Below are positions 1-10,300 of a stretch of DNA of 45,754 bases, one piece after another. Within the stretch, counting starts at the first letter, position 1; every line of letters starts with the position of its first letter. This DNA is from UCB3 sp964415605. GTDB lineage: Bacteria > Chloroflexota > Anaerolineae > Epilineales > Epilineaceae. The stretch spans positions 1-45,754 of the forward strand of contig CAYQBA010000011.1 in the NCBI GenBank assembly GCA_964415605.1, in the 5' to 3' direction. The translations under genes and the position numbers were made by a program. Below the pieces are notes generated by a model. That model had not been told where the DNA came from, searched no databases, and worked only from the letters and a program-made list of their open reading frames with translations.

Positions 1-2
1 GC

Positions 3-377
3 CGCGACGGGCTGCGCCCGCTCCGCCCGCCGGCCGGCATCGCCGCGGCGGCGGCGCGCCTCGTGCCCGGCGGCTGGCTGGTGATCGAGGTCGCGGGCAC
101 GTGGCGCCACCCGCTGGCGCCCTCCGCCTGGGCCGAGGTGCTGCGCGGCCACGGCCTGGTCGAAACGGCGGCGTTCCTGCATTGGCCGGGCTTCGCGGCG
201 TGCAGCCAGATCGTGCCCGCCGCCGATGCGGGCCCGCTGCGCTGGGCGCTCGAGCGCGGGATCGCCTCGGACTGGCCGCGAAGCGTGGCCCGGCTGCTGG
301 CCCGGCCTGGCGTGGCGGGCCGGCTGACCCCGTGCTTCACGGCCATCGGGCGCAAGCCGGGATGGGGGCCTCCATGA
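3..377 (+). CDS. SAM-dependent methyltransferase, C-terminal part (5' end outside window)
   Basis: The frame is open from the window edge to a TGA at 375-377, so only the last ~124 residues are present. The segment RLVPGGWLVIEVAG matches the beta-strand seen after the SAM-binding core of class I methyltransferases (typically LxPGGxLxxE). The SAM-binding glycine motif itself would lie upstream of the window. The stop overlaps the start of the next gene in an ATGA arrangement, so the two are probably translationally coupled. The substrate is unknown; the neighbours suggest a glycan or other small surface metabolite. The identification rests on one motif and is moderate. Confidence 0.5.
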   Translation, partial: RDGLRPLRPPAGIAAAAARLVPGGWLVIEVAGTWRHPLAPSAWAEVLRGHGLVETAAFLHWPGFAACSQIVPAADAGPLRWALERGIASDWPRSVARLLARPGVAGRLTPCFTAIGRKPGWGPP

Positions 378-1513
378 GCCTGGTGCTGGACTACCTGGCG
401 GAGCACGGTGACCGGCTCGATCTCGCGCACCACGGCGCCGGCGGGTGCCTGAGCGGGGTCTGGCTGACGCCGCGCTTCCGGGCGTCGAGTCACACCGTGG
501 CGCTCGTGTTCCCCGTAGGCGCCGACGTGCCGGTGCTGGTCGCCAAGGTCCCGCGCCTGCCCGACGCGAGCGGGGCGCTGGCGCGCGAGGCGGCCAGCCT
601 GGCCCGGCTCGCCGATGCCCGCCGGGCGGGCGTGGCGGGCATCCCGGAGATCGTCGCCTTCGACACCTTCCGCGGCTGGCCGATCCTTGTCCAGACGGCC
701 TTGGACGGCCGGGCCTGGGACCGGGGGCAGGTGCGGCGGGACCCGGCGGGCGCGGCAGCGGCCGGCCTGGCGTGGCTGGCGGGGCTGCACCGCGCGACGC
801 GGCGCGGCTACCTGGCCGAGCCGGCGGACTTCGACCGGCTGGTCGAGCGTCCGTTGGCGAACCTGCGGTCCGCAGTGGGCGGCGACCGCGAGATCGTGGA
901 TCTCGTCGAGCGCACGCGCGACCTCGCGGCCCCGCTGCGGACGGCGCCGATGCCGCTCGGGATGGAGCACGGTGATTTCAGCGCACCGAACGTCATGCGG
1001 CTGCGGGCCGGCGGCGTCGGCGTGGTCGACTGGGAGCTGGCCGACCCGCACGGGCTGCCGGCGTGCGATGCGTTCTTCTGGCTGACCTACGTGGCCTTCG
1101 CGCGCGCGGGCCGCCGCGCGGACCGCGACCCGGTGGCGGCCTGGGCGCCGGCGTTCTGGGGCCCGGCGCCGTGGGGCCGATCATCCGTGCGCGCGCATGC
1201 TGCGGCGGTGGGGGTCGAGCCGGCGTGGCTCGCCCCGCTCCTGGCGATGACGTGGGCGCGGTACCTGGCGGGGATCGTCGTGCGCCTGACCGACGCGGCC
1301 CCCGGCCGCGGCGCGGCGGTCGACGCCGGCACGGTGGCATGGCTGCGCGCCCACCGTTACTGCCGGCTCTGGCGGGCGTCGGTCGACGGTGCGGCGGCGC
1401 TGGATTGGGCGGCGGACGACGGGGCGACCGCCCCGGCCGACGGGCCGCTCGACCGGGCACCGGGCGACCCGAGCACGACAAGGGGGAGGACACGATGGCT
1501 TGCGTGGCGTTGA
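374..1513 (+). CDS. Aminoglycoside phosphotransferase (APH)-fold kinase
   Basis: The 379-residue product has the APH/choline-kinase core. The catalytic loop reads EHGDFSAPNV (H199, D201) and the metal-binding segment reads VVDWE (D219). An N-terminal lobe contains VLVAKVPR, whose lysine could contact ATP. I chose ATG 374 because it overlaps the upstream TGA (ATGA); the open frame continues upstream but would there run antiparallel to a better gene. The 3' end overlaps the next gene by 19 bases. APH-fold proteins of this type occur in polysaccharide clusters and phosphorylate small hydroxylated substrates; antibiotic resistance is not implied. The true substrate cannot be read from the sequence. 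Confidence 0.75.
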   Translation: MSLVLDYLAEHGDRLDLAHHGAGGCLSGVWLTPRFRASSHTVALVFPVGADVPVLVAKVPRLPDASGALAREAASLARLADARRAGVAGIPEIVAFDTFRGWPILVQTALDGRAWDRGQVRRDPAGAAAAGLAWLAGLHRATRRGYLAEPADFDRLVERPLANLRSAVGGDREIVDLVERTRDLAAPLRTAPMPLGMEHGDFSAPNVMRLRAGGVGVVDWELADPHGLPACDAFFWLTYVAFARAGRRADRDPVAAWAPAFWGPAPWGRSSVRAHAAAVGVEPAWLAPLLAMTWARYLAGIVVRLTDAAPGRGAAVDAGTVAWLRAHRYCRLWRASVDGAAALDWAADDGATAPADGPLDRAPGDPSTTRGRTRWLAWR

Positions 1514-2250
1514 TCGGCCCCGACGGGGCCGGCAAGACGACCATCGGCCGGCAGCTCGAGCACGCGCTGCCGATGCCGGCGCGCTACCTCTACATGGGGG
1601 TCAACCTCGAGGCCAGCGGCCTGATGCTGCCGACGACGCGCCTGATGCTGATGCTCAAGCGCGCCCGCGGCGGCCGGCCGGACATGGTGCTCTCCACGGC
1701 GCACGGCGAACGGCGGCCGCAGCCGCGCCACCCCGTCAAGCGCCTGGCCGGACGCGTCAAGTCGGCGGTGCGGGTGACCAACTGGCTGGCCGAGGAGTGG
1801 TTCCGACAGATCGTCGCGTGGGCGTGGCAGCGGCGCGGCTACCTCGTGGTGTTCGACCGGCACTTCTTCGCCGACTACCACGCCCATGACGTGGCGGGCA
1901 ACCACCCGCCGTCGCTGGCCCGCCGGCTGCACGGCGCGGTGCTCCGGCGCTACTACCCCCGGCCGTCGCTGGTGGTGTGCCTCGACGCGCCGGCCGAGGT
2001 GCTGTTCGCACGCAAGGGCGAGGGCACGCTGGCCTGGCTCGAGGCCCGGCGCGCCGAATACCTGGCCCTGCACTCGGCCGTCGACGCGTTCGTGGTGGTG
2101 GACGCCAGCCAGCCGCCCGACGCGGTGCTGCGCGACGTGGTCGCCGCCATCACGGCCCACGTGGGTGACCCCATCGCCGCGGCGTCCACGGCGGGAGGCG
2201 GCGCGGGCGAGCCCGCGCCGGCGAGCCGGAGCGAGGCATGCGCCGGCTGA
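1495..2250 (+). CDS. Thymidylate-kinase-like P-loop NTPase
   Basis: The product is 251 residues. A Walker A loop, GPDGAGKTT (K14), sits at the extreme N-terminus, and VVFDRHFFADY (about residues 118-128) resembles the DRY/DRH substrate loop of thymidylate kinases. VVCLDAPAEVLFARKGE resembles the LID-region signature of this family. The start at 1495 is supported by a strong ribosome binding site (GGGGGAGGA at 1482-1490) and lies inside the 3' end of the preceding kinase gene. The protein is related to the C-terminal domain of the gene at 25294-26613. Such proteins often occur in exopolysaccharide loci, where a role other than dTMP phosphorylation is likely. Function unproven. Confidence 0.7.
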   Translation: MACVALIGPDGAGKTTIGRQLEHALPMPARYLYMGVNLEASGLMLPTTRLMLMLKRARGGRPDMVLSTAHGERRPQPRHPVKRLAGRVKSAVRVTNWLAEEWFRQIVAWAWQRRGYLVVFDRHFFADYHAHDVAGNHPPSLARRLHGAVLRRYYPRPSLVVCLDAPAEVLFARKGEGTLAWLEARRAEYLALHSAVDAFVVVDASQPPDAVLRDVVAAITAHVGDPIAAASTAGGGAGEPAPASRSEACAG

Positions 2251-3266
2251 TCAAGGACGCGCTGGCGTCGGTGGCCGGCGGCGAGGCGGCGCGCGCGCTG
2301 GCCGGGTGCCTCGCGCGCTTCGACGACGCCCGGCCGAACGTCGTCCGGGTGCTGACGTACCACCGCGTCGACTGGCCGGGCGCGCGCCTGACCCTCAACC
2401 CCCGCCTGATCAGCGCCACGCCCGACGGGTTCGCGGCGCAGATGGCGACGCTGGCCGCGGGCCACCCGGTGGTGGGGTTGTCCGACCTGCTGGCGGCGGC
2501 CCGGGGCGAGGCGCCGCTGCCCCCGGGCGCGGTGCTGGTGACGTTCGACGATGCGTGCCTGGATTTCGCCGAGCACGCCTGGCCGGTCATGCGGCGCCTC
2601 GGGTTGCCGGCGACGCTGTTCGTGCCGACGGCCTACCCGGACGCGCCGCAGCGTGCGTTTTGGTGGGACCGGCTGTATCATGGGCTGTGGTTTGGGCGGT
2701 TTCCAACCGGCCTCGACATCGATGGCCAGCGGCTGCCGTTGGCGACGGACGACGATCGCGCCAGCGCCTACGATCGCCTCGCCCGCCGTGTCAAGGCGCT
2801 GCCGCATGCGACGGCCATGGAGCTCGTCGACGCGGTGTGCGCGGCGGCGGACCTGGACGGCGGTGGCCCCGAGCCGGCCGTGCTGGGCTGGGCGGCGCTG
2901 CGCGCGCTGGCGGCCGAGGGCGTGGCGCTGGCCCCGCATACCCGCACCCACCCCCTGCTCCAGCGGCTGCCGCCGGCGGGGGCCGAAGCCGAGATTGCCG
3001 GATCGATGGCCGACCTCGCACGCGAGATCGGCGCGTCGCCGCCGGCGCTGGCGTATCCGGACGGTGGGTACGATGCCGGCACCCTGGCGGCGGCGCGGTC
3101 GGCCGGCATCGAGGTCGCGTTCACCACGCGGTCGGGCGTGAACCGGGTGGACCGCCTCGACGCGCCAGGCCGATTGCGGCTGCGGCGGATCAACGTGGGC
3201 CGGCGGGTCACGCCGGCCGTCCTGAAGGCGCGGCTGGTGGCGTGGCCGCTGCGAAGCGCCGGCTAA
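2238..3266 (+). CDS. Polysaccharide deacetylase (NodB/CE4 family)
   Basis: The 342-residue product contains the ordered motifs of carbohydrate esterase family 4: VLTYHRV near residue 39, the catalytic and metal-binding LVTFDDA near residue 101, a zinc-binding HTRTHP motif near residue 235 and AYPDGGYD near residue 272. The family removes N- or O-acetyl groups from glycans such as peptidoglycan, chitin oligomers or exopolysaccharide. No signal peptide is visible, so the protein may act at the inner face or on a lipid-linked intermediate. It overlaps the upstream gene by 13 bases and has GGAGCGAGG just before the ATG. The first 45 residues precede the core and are not typical. Confidence 0.85.
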   Translation: MRRLIKDALASVAGGEAARALAGCLARFDDARPNVVRVLTYHRVDWPGARLTLNPRLISATPDGFAAQMATLAAGHPVVGLSDLLAAARGEAPLPPGAVLVTFDDACLDFAEHAWPVMRRLGLPATLFVPTAYPDAPQRAFWWDRLYHGLWFGRFPTGLDIDGQRLPLATDDDRASAYDRLARRVKALPHATAMELVDAVCAAADLDGGGPEPAVLGWAALRALAAEGVALAPHTRTHPLLQRLPPAGAEAEIAGSMADLAREIGASPPALAYPDGGYDAGTLAAARSAGIEVAFTTRSGVNRVDRLDAPGRLRLRRINVGRRVTPAVLKARLVAWPLRSAG

Positions 3267-3283
3267 AGAGGAGCCTCTCCATC

Positions 3284-4228
3284 GTGCGAATCCTGATCAT
3301 CAGCCCCGTCGACCCGGACGCCATCGCGCGGCTGCGCGAGCGGCACGACGTGGTATGTGCCTTCAATGCCGACGCCGCGACGCTGCGCGAGCGGATCGTC
3401 GACCGCGAAGCCGTGATCCTGCGCAGCGGCGTCAAGCTGGACGCGGCGGCGATGGGGAGCGCGCCGGACCTTCGGCTGGTCGTCCGCGCCGGGTCCGGCA
3501 CCGACAACATCGACCTCGACCACCTCGCGGCGCGCGGCATCACGCTCGTGCGGGTGCCCGAGCCCGGCGCCCAGGCGGTCGCCGAGCTGACGTTCGCCTT
3601 GATGCTCGCGCTGGCGCGCGGGGTGCGCGTGGCCGACGCCCAGCTCCGGCAGGGCCACTGGGCGAAGTACGAGATCGAGGGCCGGTTGATCAGCGGCAAG
3701 GTTCTTGGCGTCGTCGGGGCCGGCAACATCGGCCGGCGGGTGGGACAGATTGGGGCGGCGCTCGGCATGCAGCCCCTGGGGTGCGTCGAACACCCGACGC
3801 CCGAGGCCGTGGCGGCGCTCGAACGGGCGGGGATGACGCTGGCGCCCTTCGACCGGGTGGTGGCCGAGGCCGATTTCTTGACGCTTCACGTACCTTTAAC
3901 GCCGTCTACGCGTTATATAGTCGGTTCAGACGTGCTGGCCCGGGTGAAGCCGGGCGCGTTCCTTGTCAACATGGCCCGGGGGGGCGTGGTCGACGAAGCC
4001 GCGCTGCACGCCGCGCTCGTGCGCGGCGATCGGCTGCGCGGCGCGGCGCTCGACGTGCACGAGCAGGAGGGCGAGGGCAAGCGGTCGCCGTTGGCGGACC
4101 TGCCCAACGTGATCCTGACGCCGCACATCGGCGCCAGCACTGTCGACACCCAGCGCCAGATCGGCGAGCGGGTCGTGGCAATCGTCGAGCAGCACGCCGG
4201 GGCGATGTCGGTGGCCGTGCCGGCATGA
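3284..4228 (+). CDS. D-3-phosphoglycerate dehydrogenase-like 2-hydroxyacid dehydrogenase
   Basis: The 314-residue product shows the NAD-binding loop GVVGAGNIGRRV, the ARGGVVDE segment carrying the catalytic arginine, and TPHIGAST with the catalytic histidine. The segment RAGSGTDNIDL is typical of SerA-type enzymes. Length fits the short form without a C-terminal ACT domain, so serine feedback is unlikely. The GTG start at 3284 follows AAAGAGGAG (3265-3273); the open frame runs far upstream, but that part lies over other genes. It is the last gene of the run from 1 to 4228 and may supply serine or a hydroxyacid for glycan decoration, an inference from context. A patch of AT-rich rare codons lies at 3874-3932. 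Confidence 0.8.
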   Translation: MRILIISPVDPDAIARLRERHDVVCAFNADAATLRERIVDREAVILRSGVKLDAAAMGSAPDLRLVVRAGSGTDNIDLDHLAARGITLVRVPEPGAQAVAELTFALMLALARGVRVADAQLRQGHWAKYEIEGRLISGKVLGVVGAGNIGRRVGQIGAALGMQPLGCVEHPTPEAVAALERAGMTLAPFDRVVAEADFLTLHVPLTPSTRYIVGSDVLARVKPGAFLVNMARGGVVDEAALHAALVRGDRLRGAALDVHEQEGEGKRSPLADLPNVILTPHIGASTVDTQRQIGERVVAIVEQHAGAMSVAVPA

Positions 4229-4229
4229 G

Positions 4230-4250
4230 GGCGTTGCGGTGCGCAACGCC
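4230..4250 (+). terminator. Hairpin after the phosphoglycerate dehydrogenase gene
   Basis: A perfect 9-bp stem (GGCGTTGCG / CGCAACGCC) with a GTG loop begins one base after the stop codon. No T-tract follows, so it may act as a weak terminator, a transcript stabiliser or an attenuator before the surface-protein gene. Confidence 0.45.
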
Positions 4251-4294
4251 GTCCCGCGGGTGGGTTCCGCAGCAGACGCGGATGGAGAGAGAAC

Positions 4295-7186
4295 ATGATG
4301 CGATCGCTTGATGCCCGGCGCCACCGGCGCGGGGGCCTGTCGTTCTTGGGTGCGGTGCTCGGCTTGGGGCTGGTGCTCGCGGCGCAGCTCTATTGGATTT
4401 CCCCGACCCGGGCGTCGACGCCGATCTCGGCGGGCTACCTCGGCGCCAACTTCCCGGCGGCCACGGCGGGCAACGGCGACGCCACCGCCGAGAAGCCCGA
4501 AAGCAAGCTGTGGTACAACGACGGCCTCTGGTGGGCGGTGATGTACCACCAGCCGGCGAGCGAGTTCCGGATCTTCAAGCTGGATTGGGCCACGCAGGAC
4601 TGGGTGGCGACGGCCACCGCCGTCGACACGCGCATCAACACCCGGGCGGACGCCCTGTGGGACGGCACGAAGCTCTACATCGTCTCGCACGTCTTTCAGC
4701 AAAACGGTGGTCTGACGGCACCCGCCGGCGAGCGCGGCCAGCTCTACCGCTACAGCTACGACTCGGGCGCCAAGACCTACGCGCTGGACAGCGGCTTCCC
4801 GGTCGAGGTCAACGACGCCAAGTCCGAGACGCTGGTGCTGGCCAAGGACTCGACGGGCAAGCTGTGGGTGACGTACACGATGAGCGACACGCTCGGTATC
4901 CGAGTGGTCGTCAACCGGTCGGTCGGCGGCGACGATGCCACGTGGGGCACGCCCTATGACATCGGCACGACCAAGTCCAGCGGCTTGATCGACGACGACA
5001 TCTCGTCGATCGTCGCGTTCGGCGGCGACAAGGTCGGCGTCGTGTGGAGCCGGCAGGCACCGGGCGAACGCCGGTTCTACATTGCCGTTCACAACGACTC
5101 GGACCCCGAGACGACGTGGACCGAGGCGCTGATCTACAGCGTCTCGTCCGACGACCACCTCCAGCTTCACAACCTGGTTTCCGACAGCGCCGGGAGCATC
5201 TTCGCGGTCGTCAAGACGTCGTCGTCGGCCAACCTGATCAAGCTGCTGAAGTGCAACGCCGGGACGAGCTGCGCCAACGCCACGGACTGGACCAACGCCA
5301 CGATATGGACCAACGCCGAGGGGAGCCCGACGCGCCCGAACATGCTCATCGACACCGAGAACCGTACGATCTACGTGTTCGCGTGCGTGCTCGACGGCAC
5401 CAACCGCGGCGTCTACTACAAGACATCGAGCCTGGACACGATCGCGTTCCCGTCGGGGCTCGGCACACCGTTCATCGCCGACGCCGCCTATTCCCAGATC
5501 AACGACCCGACGACGACCAAGCAAAACGTCAACGGCACCACCAACCTCGTGGTGCTGGCCAGCGATACGTCGGCGCACAAGTACTTCCACAATGTGATCG
5601 ACCTGACCGGCGGGGGGCCGACGGCGGCACCGACGGCGACCACCGCGCCGACCAGCACGCCGACGGCGACCGACACCCCGACCACCCCCGCGACCGCCGT
5701 TCCGACGGCGACCGCGACCCATACGGCGACCGCGACGAACGGCCCGACCGCGACGCGGACCAGCACCGCGACGACCGGCCCGACCGCGCCGGCGACGACC
5801 ACGCCGACGCCCGCATCGGTCATCACGTTGCACCCCATCCACGACGCCCAGGTCAAGAGCACGTCGCCGACGAGCAACTACGGCAGCCTGAACACGCTCC
5901 GCATGCGCTCGACCGACCCGGCGTACAACAGCTTCCTGAAGTTCAACGTGACGGGCATCGGCTCCACCGTCCAATCCGCCGTCCTGCGCCTGTACGTCAC
6001 GGATGCCAGCAACTCCGGCGGGTCGATCTACGTCGTCTCCAACGACTACCTCAACACCACCACGCCGTGGGTGGAGAGCGGCATCAAGTACAACAACGCT
6101 CCGGCGATCGGCGGCACGGTGCTTGATACCAAGGGTACGGTCGGCACCAACACTTGGGTGGAGTTCAACGTGACGGCCGCGGTCACCGGCAACGGCATCA
6201 TCAGCTTCGGGCTGGTCAACGGGACCACCGACAGCGTGCTGTTCAACTCCAAGGAGGCGACGACGAACAAGCCCGAGCTGGTGATCGCCATCGGCTCCGG
6301 CACGCTGGTCCCCACGGCCACGGCGACGCACACGGCCACGGCGTTGCCGACCAGCACGCCCACCGCGACGGCCGTCCCCACGAACACCCCCGTGCCGACC
6401 AGCACGTCGACGCACACGGCCACGGCGACACCGGCCAACACCTCCACGCCCACCGACACACCGACCGCCGGTCCTTCGCCGACGCCGACAAACACGCCGA
6501 CGCCGACCGACACGTCAACGCCGACGAACACCCCGGCAGCGACCCATACGCCGACGCCGACGAACACCCCGGCGGCGACCCATACGCCGACACCGACGAA
6601 CACCCCGGGCTCGACGACCGCGACGCCGGCGGCGCCAACGACGTTCGGGGCGAGCGCCGACGCCCGTGTCAGCAGCGCGGCGCCCAGCACGAACGCCGGC
6701 GGCAGCACGTATCTGCGCCTGCGGGCCGCGTCGGGTGACAACTACCACACCTACCTCAAGTTCAACGTCACCGGGCTCAGCGGCACCGTGACCAGCGCCA
6801 AGGTACGGCTGTTCGTCTACGACGGCGGGCCGAGCGGAGGCTCGATCTACCCGGTCGCCGACACCGCCTGGACCGAAAACGGCATCAACTGGAACAACAA
6901 GCCGGCCTTCAGCGGCGGCGCCCTGAGCACCGTCGGCAACGTACCCAACAACACGTGGGCCGAGTACGACGTGACCGGCGGCGTCTCCGGCAACGGCATG
7001 CACAGCTTCGGGATCGCCAACACCGACTCCAACAGCATCTACATGCGCTCCCGGGAAGCCGCCGACCACAAGCCGGAGTTGGTCATCCAGACCACCGGCG
7101 GCTGGCTGTGGGCCATCAACGCGCCACCGCCCGCCGTGCAGCCCATCCCGATGCCGCGCGACCGTCAGCTCGGCCGACTGTGGTGA
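4295..7186 (+). CDS. Large secreted surface protein: propeller-like N-domain plus two DNRLRE domains
   Basis: The 963-residue product begins with a basic segment and a hydrophobic stretch (about residues 14-35), consistent with a signal peptide or anchor. Residues about 40-440 contain repeated short beta-strands (e.g. KLWYNDGLWWAVM, LWVTYT, VGVVWSR) resembling a BNR/sialidase-type beta-propeller. A Thr/Pro linker follows, then a DNRLRE/CBM96-like domain at about 509-669 (marked by YLKFNV- and NNAP-type motifs), a second Thr/Pro linker, and a second such domain at about 783-935. The tail is short, Pro-rich and basic. ATG 4295 follows GGAGAGAG. It is a tandem paralogue of the next gene. Carbohydrate binding or cell-surface display is inferred from domain type. 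Confidence 0.8.
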   Translation: MMRSLDARRHRRGGLSFLGAVLGLGLVLAAQLYWISPTRASTPISAGYLGANFPAATAGNGDATAEKPESKLWYNDGLWWAVMYHQPASEFRIFKLDWATQDWVATATAVDTRINTRADALWDGTKLYIVSHVFQQNGGLTAPAGERGQLYRYSYDSGAKTYALDSGFPVEVNDAKSETLVLAKDSTGKLWVTYTMSDTLGIRVVVNRSVGGDDATWGTPYDIGTTKSSGLIDDDISSIVAFGGDKVGVVWSRQAPGERRFYIAVHNDSDPETTWTEALIYSVSSDDHLQLHNLVSDSAGSIFAVVKTSSSANLIKLLKCNAGTSCANATDWTNATIWTNAEGSPTRPNMLIDTENRTIYVFACVLDGTNRGVYYKTSSLDTIAFPSGLGTPFIADAAYSQINDPTTTKQNVNGTTNLVVLASDTSAHKYFHNVIDLTGGGPTAAPTATTAPTSTPTATDTPTTPATAVPTATATHTATATNGPTATRTSTATTGPTAPATTTPTPASVITLHPIHDAQVKSTSPTSNYGSLNTLRMRSTDPAYNSFLKFNVTGIGSTVQSAVLRLYVTDASNSGGSIYVVSNDYLNTTTPWVESGIKYNNAPAIGGTVLDTKGTVGTNTWVEFNVTAAVTGNGIISFGLVNGTTDSVLFNSKEATTNKPELVIAIGSGTLVPTATATHTATALPTSTPTATAVPTNTPVPTSTSTHTATATPANTSTPTDTPTAGPSPTPTNTPTPTDTSTPTNTPAATHTPTPTNTPAATHTPTPTNTPGSTTATPAAPTTFGASADARVSSAAPSTNAGGSTYLRLRAASGDNYHTYLKFNVTGLSGTVTSAKVRLFVYDGGPSGGSIYPVADTAWTENGINWNNKPAFSGGALSTVGNVPNNTWAEYDVTGGVSGNGMHSFGIANTDSNSIYMRSREAADHKPELVIQTTGGWLWAINAPPPAVQPIPMPRDRQLGRLW
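6515..6612 (+). repeat. 36-bp tandem repeat in a Thr/Pro linker
   Basis: About 2.5 copies of a 36-bp unit encode the 12-residue period TPTPTNTPAATH inside the second linker of the first surface protein. Copies are nearly identical at the DNA level, so length change by slippage is possible. Confidence 0.7.
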
Positions 7187-7247
7187 GCGTGCGCCTCACC
7201 CGGTGCCGCCCCGACGTCACCGCGATGACGCCGATGGCGTGAGAACT

Positions 7248-7290
7248 GCCCCGGCAGCGGTGCGCCCGAAGGGTGCGCCGCTGCCGGGGC
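7248..7290 (+). terminator. Long hairpin between the two surface-protein genes
   Basis: A 20-bp stem with a GAA triloop (7268-7270) pairs every base, using two G-U wobbles. It is followed by CTGTTATTGG, which is only mildly T-rich. It lies in the 140-base gap between the tandem surface-protein genes and probably ends transcription of the first or protects its 3' end. Confidence 0.7.
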
Positions 7291-7326
7291 CTGTTATTGG
7301 CTTCGCAAGAGATTGAAGGTGACCCC

Positions 7327-10300
7327 ATGCCCTCGGACCATCGCACTTCCCGCTCCGCCGATCGCCGCTCGCTGATCTGCGCGGCGCTTTCCGTGGCCCT
7401 TGCCGTGGCCGCCGCGCTCTCGGCCGGGCCGCCGACGCCCGTGACGGCCTCCACGCCCATCGACGTCGGCTACCGCGACTTCACCTACCCGAGCAACCTG
7501 GCGACGAACGGCGACGCGACCGCCGAGAAGCCCGAGAGCAAGCTGTGGTACAACGACGGGCTCTGGTGGGCGGTGATGTGGAAGACCGCGGCGAGCAGCT
7601 ACCGGATCTATCGGTTCGACGCCGCCACCCAGGACTGGATCGACACCGGCACCAACGTCGACAACCGGGTGGCGTCGCGGGGGGACGTGCTCTGGGAGAA
7701 CAACAAGCTTTACGTGGCGTCGCAGATGGTCGACCTCAACGGTGGGAGCATCGCCTCGGCCGGGCAGCGCGCGCAGCTCTATCGCTACAGCTACGACGCG
7801 GGCACGAAGACCTACGCGCTGGACTCGGGCTTTCCGGTCGAGATCAACGACGCCCGCTCCGAGACCATCGTCCTGGCCCGGGACTCGGCCGGCAAGCTGT
7901 GGATCACCTATACACAGGGCGGGAAGGTCAGGGTCAACCGCTCGCTGAACGGGGACGACGCCTCGTGGGGCACACCGTTTGACCTCGGGACCGCGCACGC
8001 CTCGAACATCAACTCCGACGACGTGTCGTCGATCGTGGCCTACGACGGCAACAAGGTCGGCATCCTCTGGAGCAACCAGTCGGTGGGCTCGGACTTCTTC
8101 TACGCCGTGCACAACGATGGCGACGCCGACACCACGTGGACCGAGGCCACCATCTACACGCCGTCCACCGACGACCACATCAACATCAAGACGCTGCGAG
8201 CGGACAATGCCGGGAACGTGTTCGCGATGTGCAAGACGTCGGCGTCCGCGGCCCTCATCATCCTCCTGAAGTGCGCCGCCGGCACCAACTGCGCATCCCA
8301 GTCCAACTGGTCGGCCTACACGGTGTACACCGGCAACGACGGGAGCCCGACCCGGCCGCAAATGCTTATCGACACCGACAACCGCGACATCTACGTGTTT
8401 GCCAGCATCCAGGTCAACGGCAAGCGCGGCATCCACTACAAGGTGTCGGACCTGGACAACATCGCGTTCCCGTCGGGGAACGGCACCGCGTTCATCCGCC
8501 ACAGCACGAACAACAGCATCAACGACCCGACCACGACCAAGCAAAACGTCAACGGCGCCACCGACATCGTCATCCTGGCCAGCGATACCGGCGCCAACGC
8601 CTACTTCCACAACACCCTTAACATCGGCCCGCCGCCGACGGCGACGCACACGCCGACGTTCGGCCCGTCCCCGACGCCGACGAACACGTTCACGCCGTCG
8701 GTCACGCCCACGCCGTCTGACACCGCGACGGCGACGGCGACCCGGACGCCGACCCCGACGCGGACGCCGACCTCGACGCCGGGCCCGTCCGCGACGCCAG
8801 GGCCGTCGCCGACGCCGACCATCACGCCGACGCCTGCGCCGACGGCGAGCTTCACGGCGGTCCACGACGCGTACGTCAAGAGCTCCTCGCCCACCAGCAA
8901 CTACGGGCTGGACACGTCGCTCCGGCTGCGCAGCGGCGATCCGCTCTACACCAGCCGGCTCAAGTTCGAGGTCACGGGGGTCACGAGCACGATCACCGGC
9001 GCCAAGCTCCGGCTGTTCGTCACCGATGCCGGCCCCGACGGCGGCGCGGTTTACAGCGTCTCCAACGACTACCTGAACACCGGTACGCCGTGGGTCGAGA
9101 GCGGCATCCACTTCAACAACGCCCCGGCGGTCACCGGGTCGCCCCTGAGCACGGCGGGCAGCGTCGCGCAGAACACCTGGATCGAGCTTGACGTCAGCGC
9201 GGCGGTGACGGGGAACGGCACGTTCAGCTTCGCGCTCGTCAGCAATTCGACCAACAGCGTGCTCTACAGCTCGCGCAACGCCGCGACCAACCACCCGGAG
9301 CTCGTGCTGACCCTGGCCGACGTGACGCCGAGCGTGACGCCCACGCCATCGAACACCCCGACGCCATCGAACACCCCGACGCCGTCGTCGACGCCAACCG
9401 AAACCCTGACGCCGAGCGTGACACCCACGCCGTCCGACACGCCGACGCCGAGCGTGACGCCGACGGCGTCGAACACGCCGACGCCGTCGGACACGCCACC
9501 GCCGACCGACACGCCCACCGCAACGCAGACGCCAAGCGTGACGCCCACGCCGTCCGACACGCCGATCCCGTCGGATACGCCGACGGCGAGCGCGACGCCC
9601 ACGCAGGCGCCGATCGTCACGTTCGGCGCCGCGCACGACGCGCAGGTCAAGAGCTCGTCGCCCAACACCAACTACGGCACCGACGCCGCTTTCCGGCTGC
9701 GCAGCGGATCGCCGCTGTACGCCAGCTACCTCAAGTTCGACGTCACGGGGTTGAGCGGTTCGGTGATCAGCGCCAAGATCCGTTTGTTCGTGACCGACGC
9801 CAGCAATCAGGGCGGCGCGATCCGCGTCGTCTCCAACGACTACCTCAACACCACGACGCCGTGGGTGGAGACCGGCCTCACGTTCAACAACGCCCCGACG
9901 ATCTCCGGCACCCCGCTGAGCTCGGTCGGGGCCGTGAGCCAGAACACGTGGGTGGAGTTCGACGTGAGCGCGGCGGTCACCGGCAACGGCACGTACAGCT
10001 TCGGGCTGGACAGCACGTCGACGGACAGCACGATCTACAGCTCGCGCAACGCGACCTCCAACCAGCCGCAGCTCGTGGTCACGGTGGGCGACGTCACCCC
10101 GAGCGCGACGCCGACGCCGTCGGACACCCCGACCCCGTCGAGCACACCCACCGACACCTTGACGCCGAGCGTGACGCCGACACCGTCGGATACCCCGACG
10201 CCGTCCGTCACCCCCACGCCGTCCGACACCCCGCCGCCGAGCGCTACGCCGACCGCGTCGGACACCCCGACGCCGTCGAGCACGCCCTCCGCCACCGCGA

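Noticed and set aside
374..1513. Antibiotic-resistance role for the APH-fold kinase
   Set aside because: The fold is shared with many small-molecule kinases. The context is glycan and surface genes, with no mobile element.
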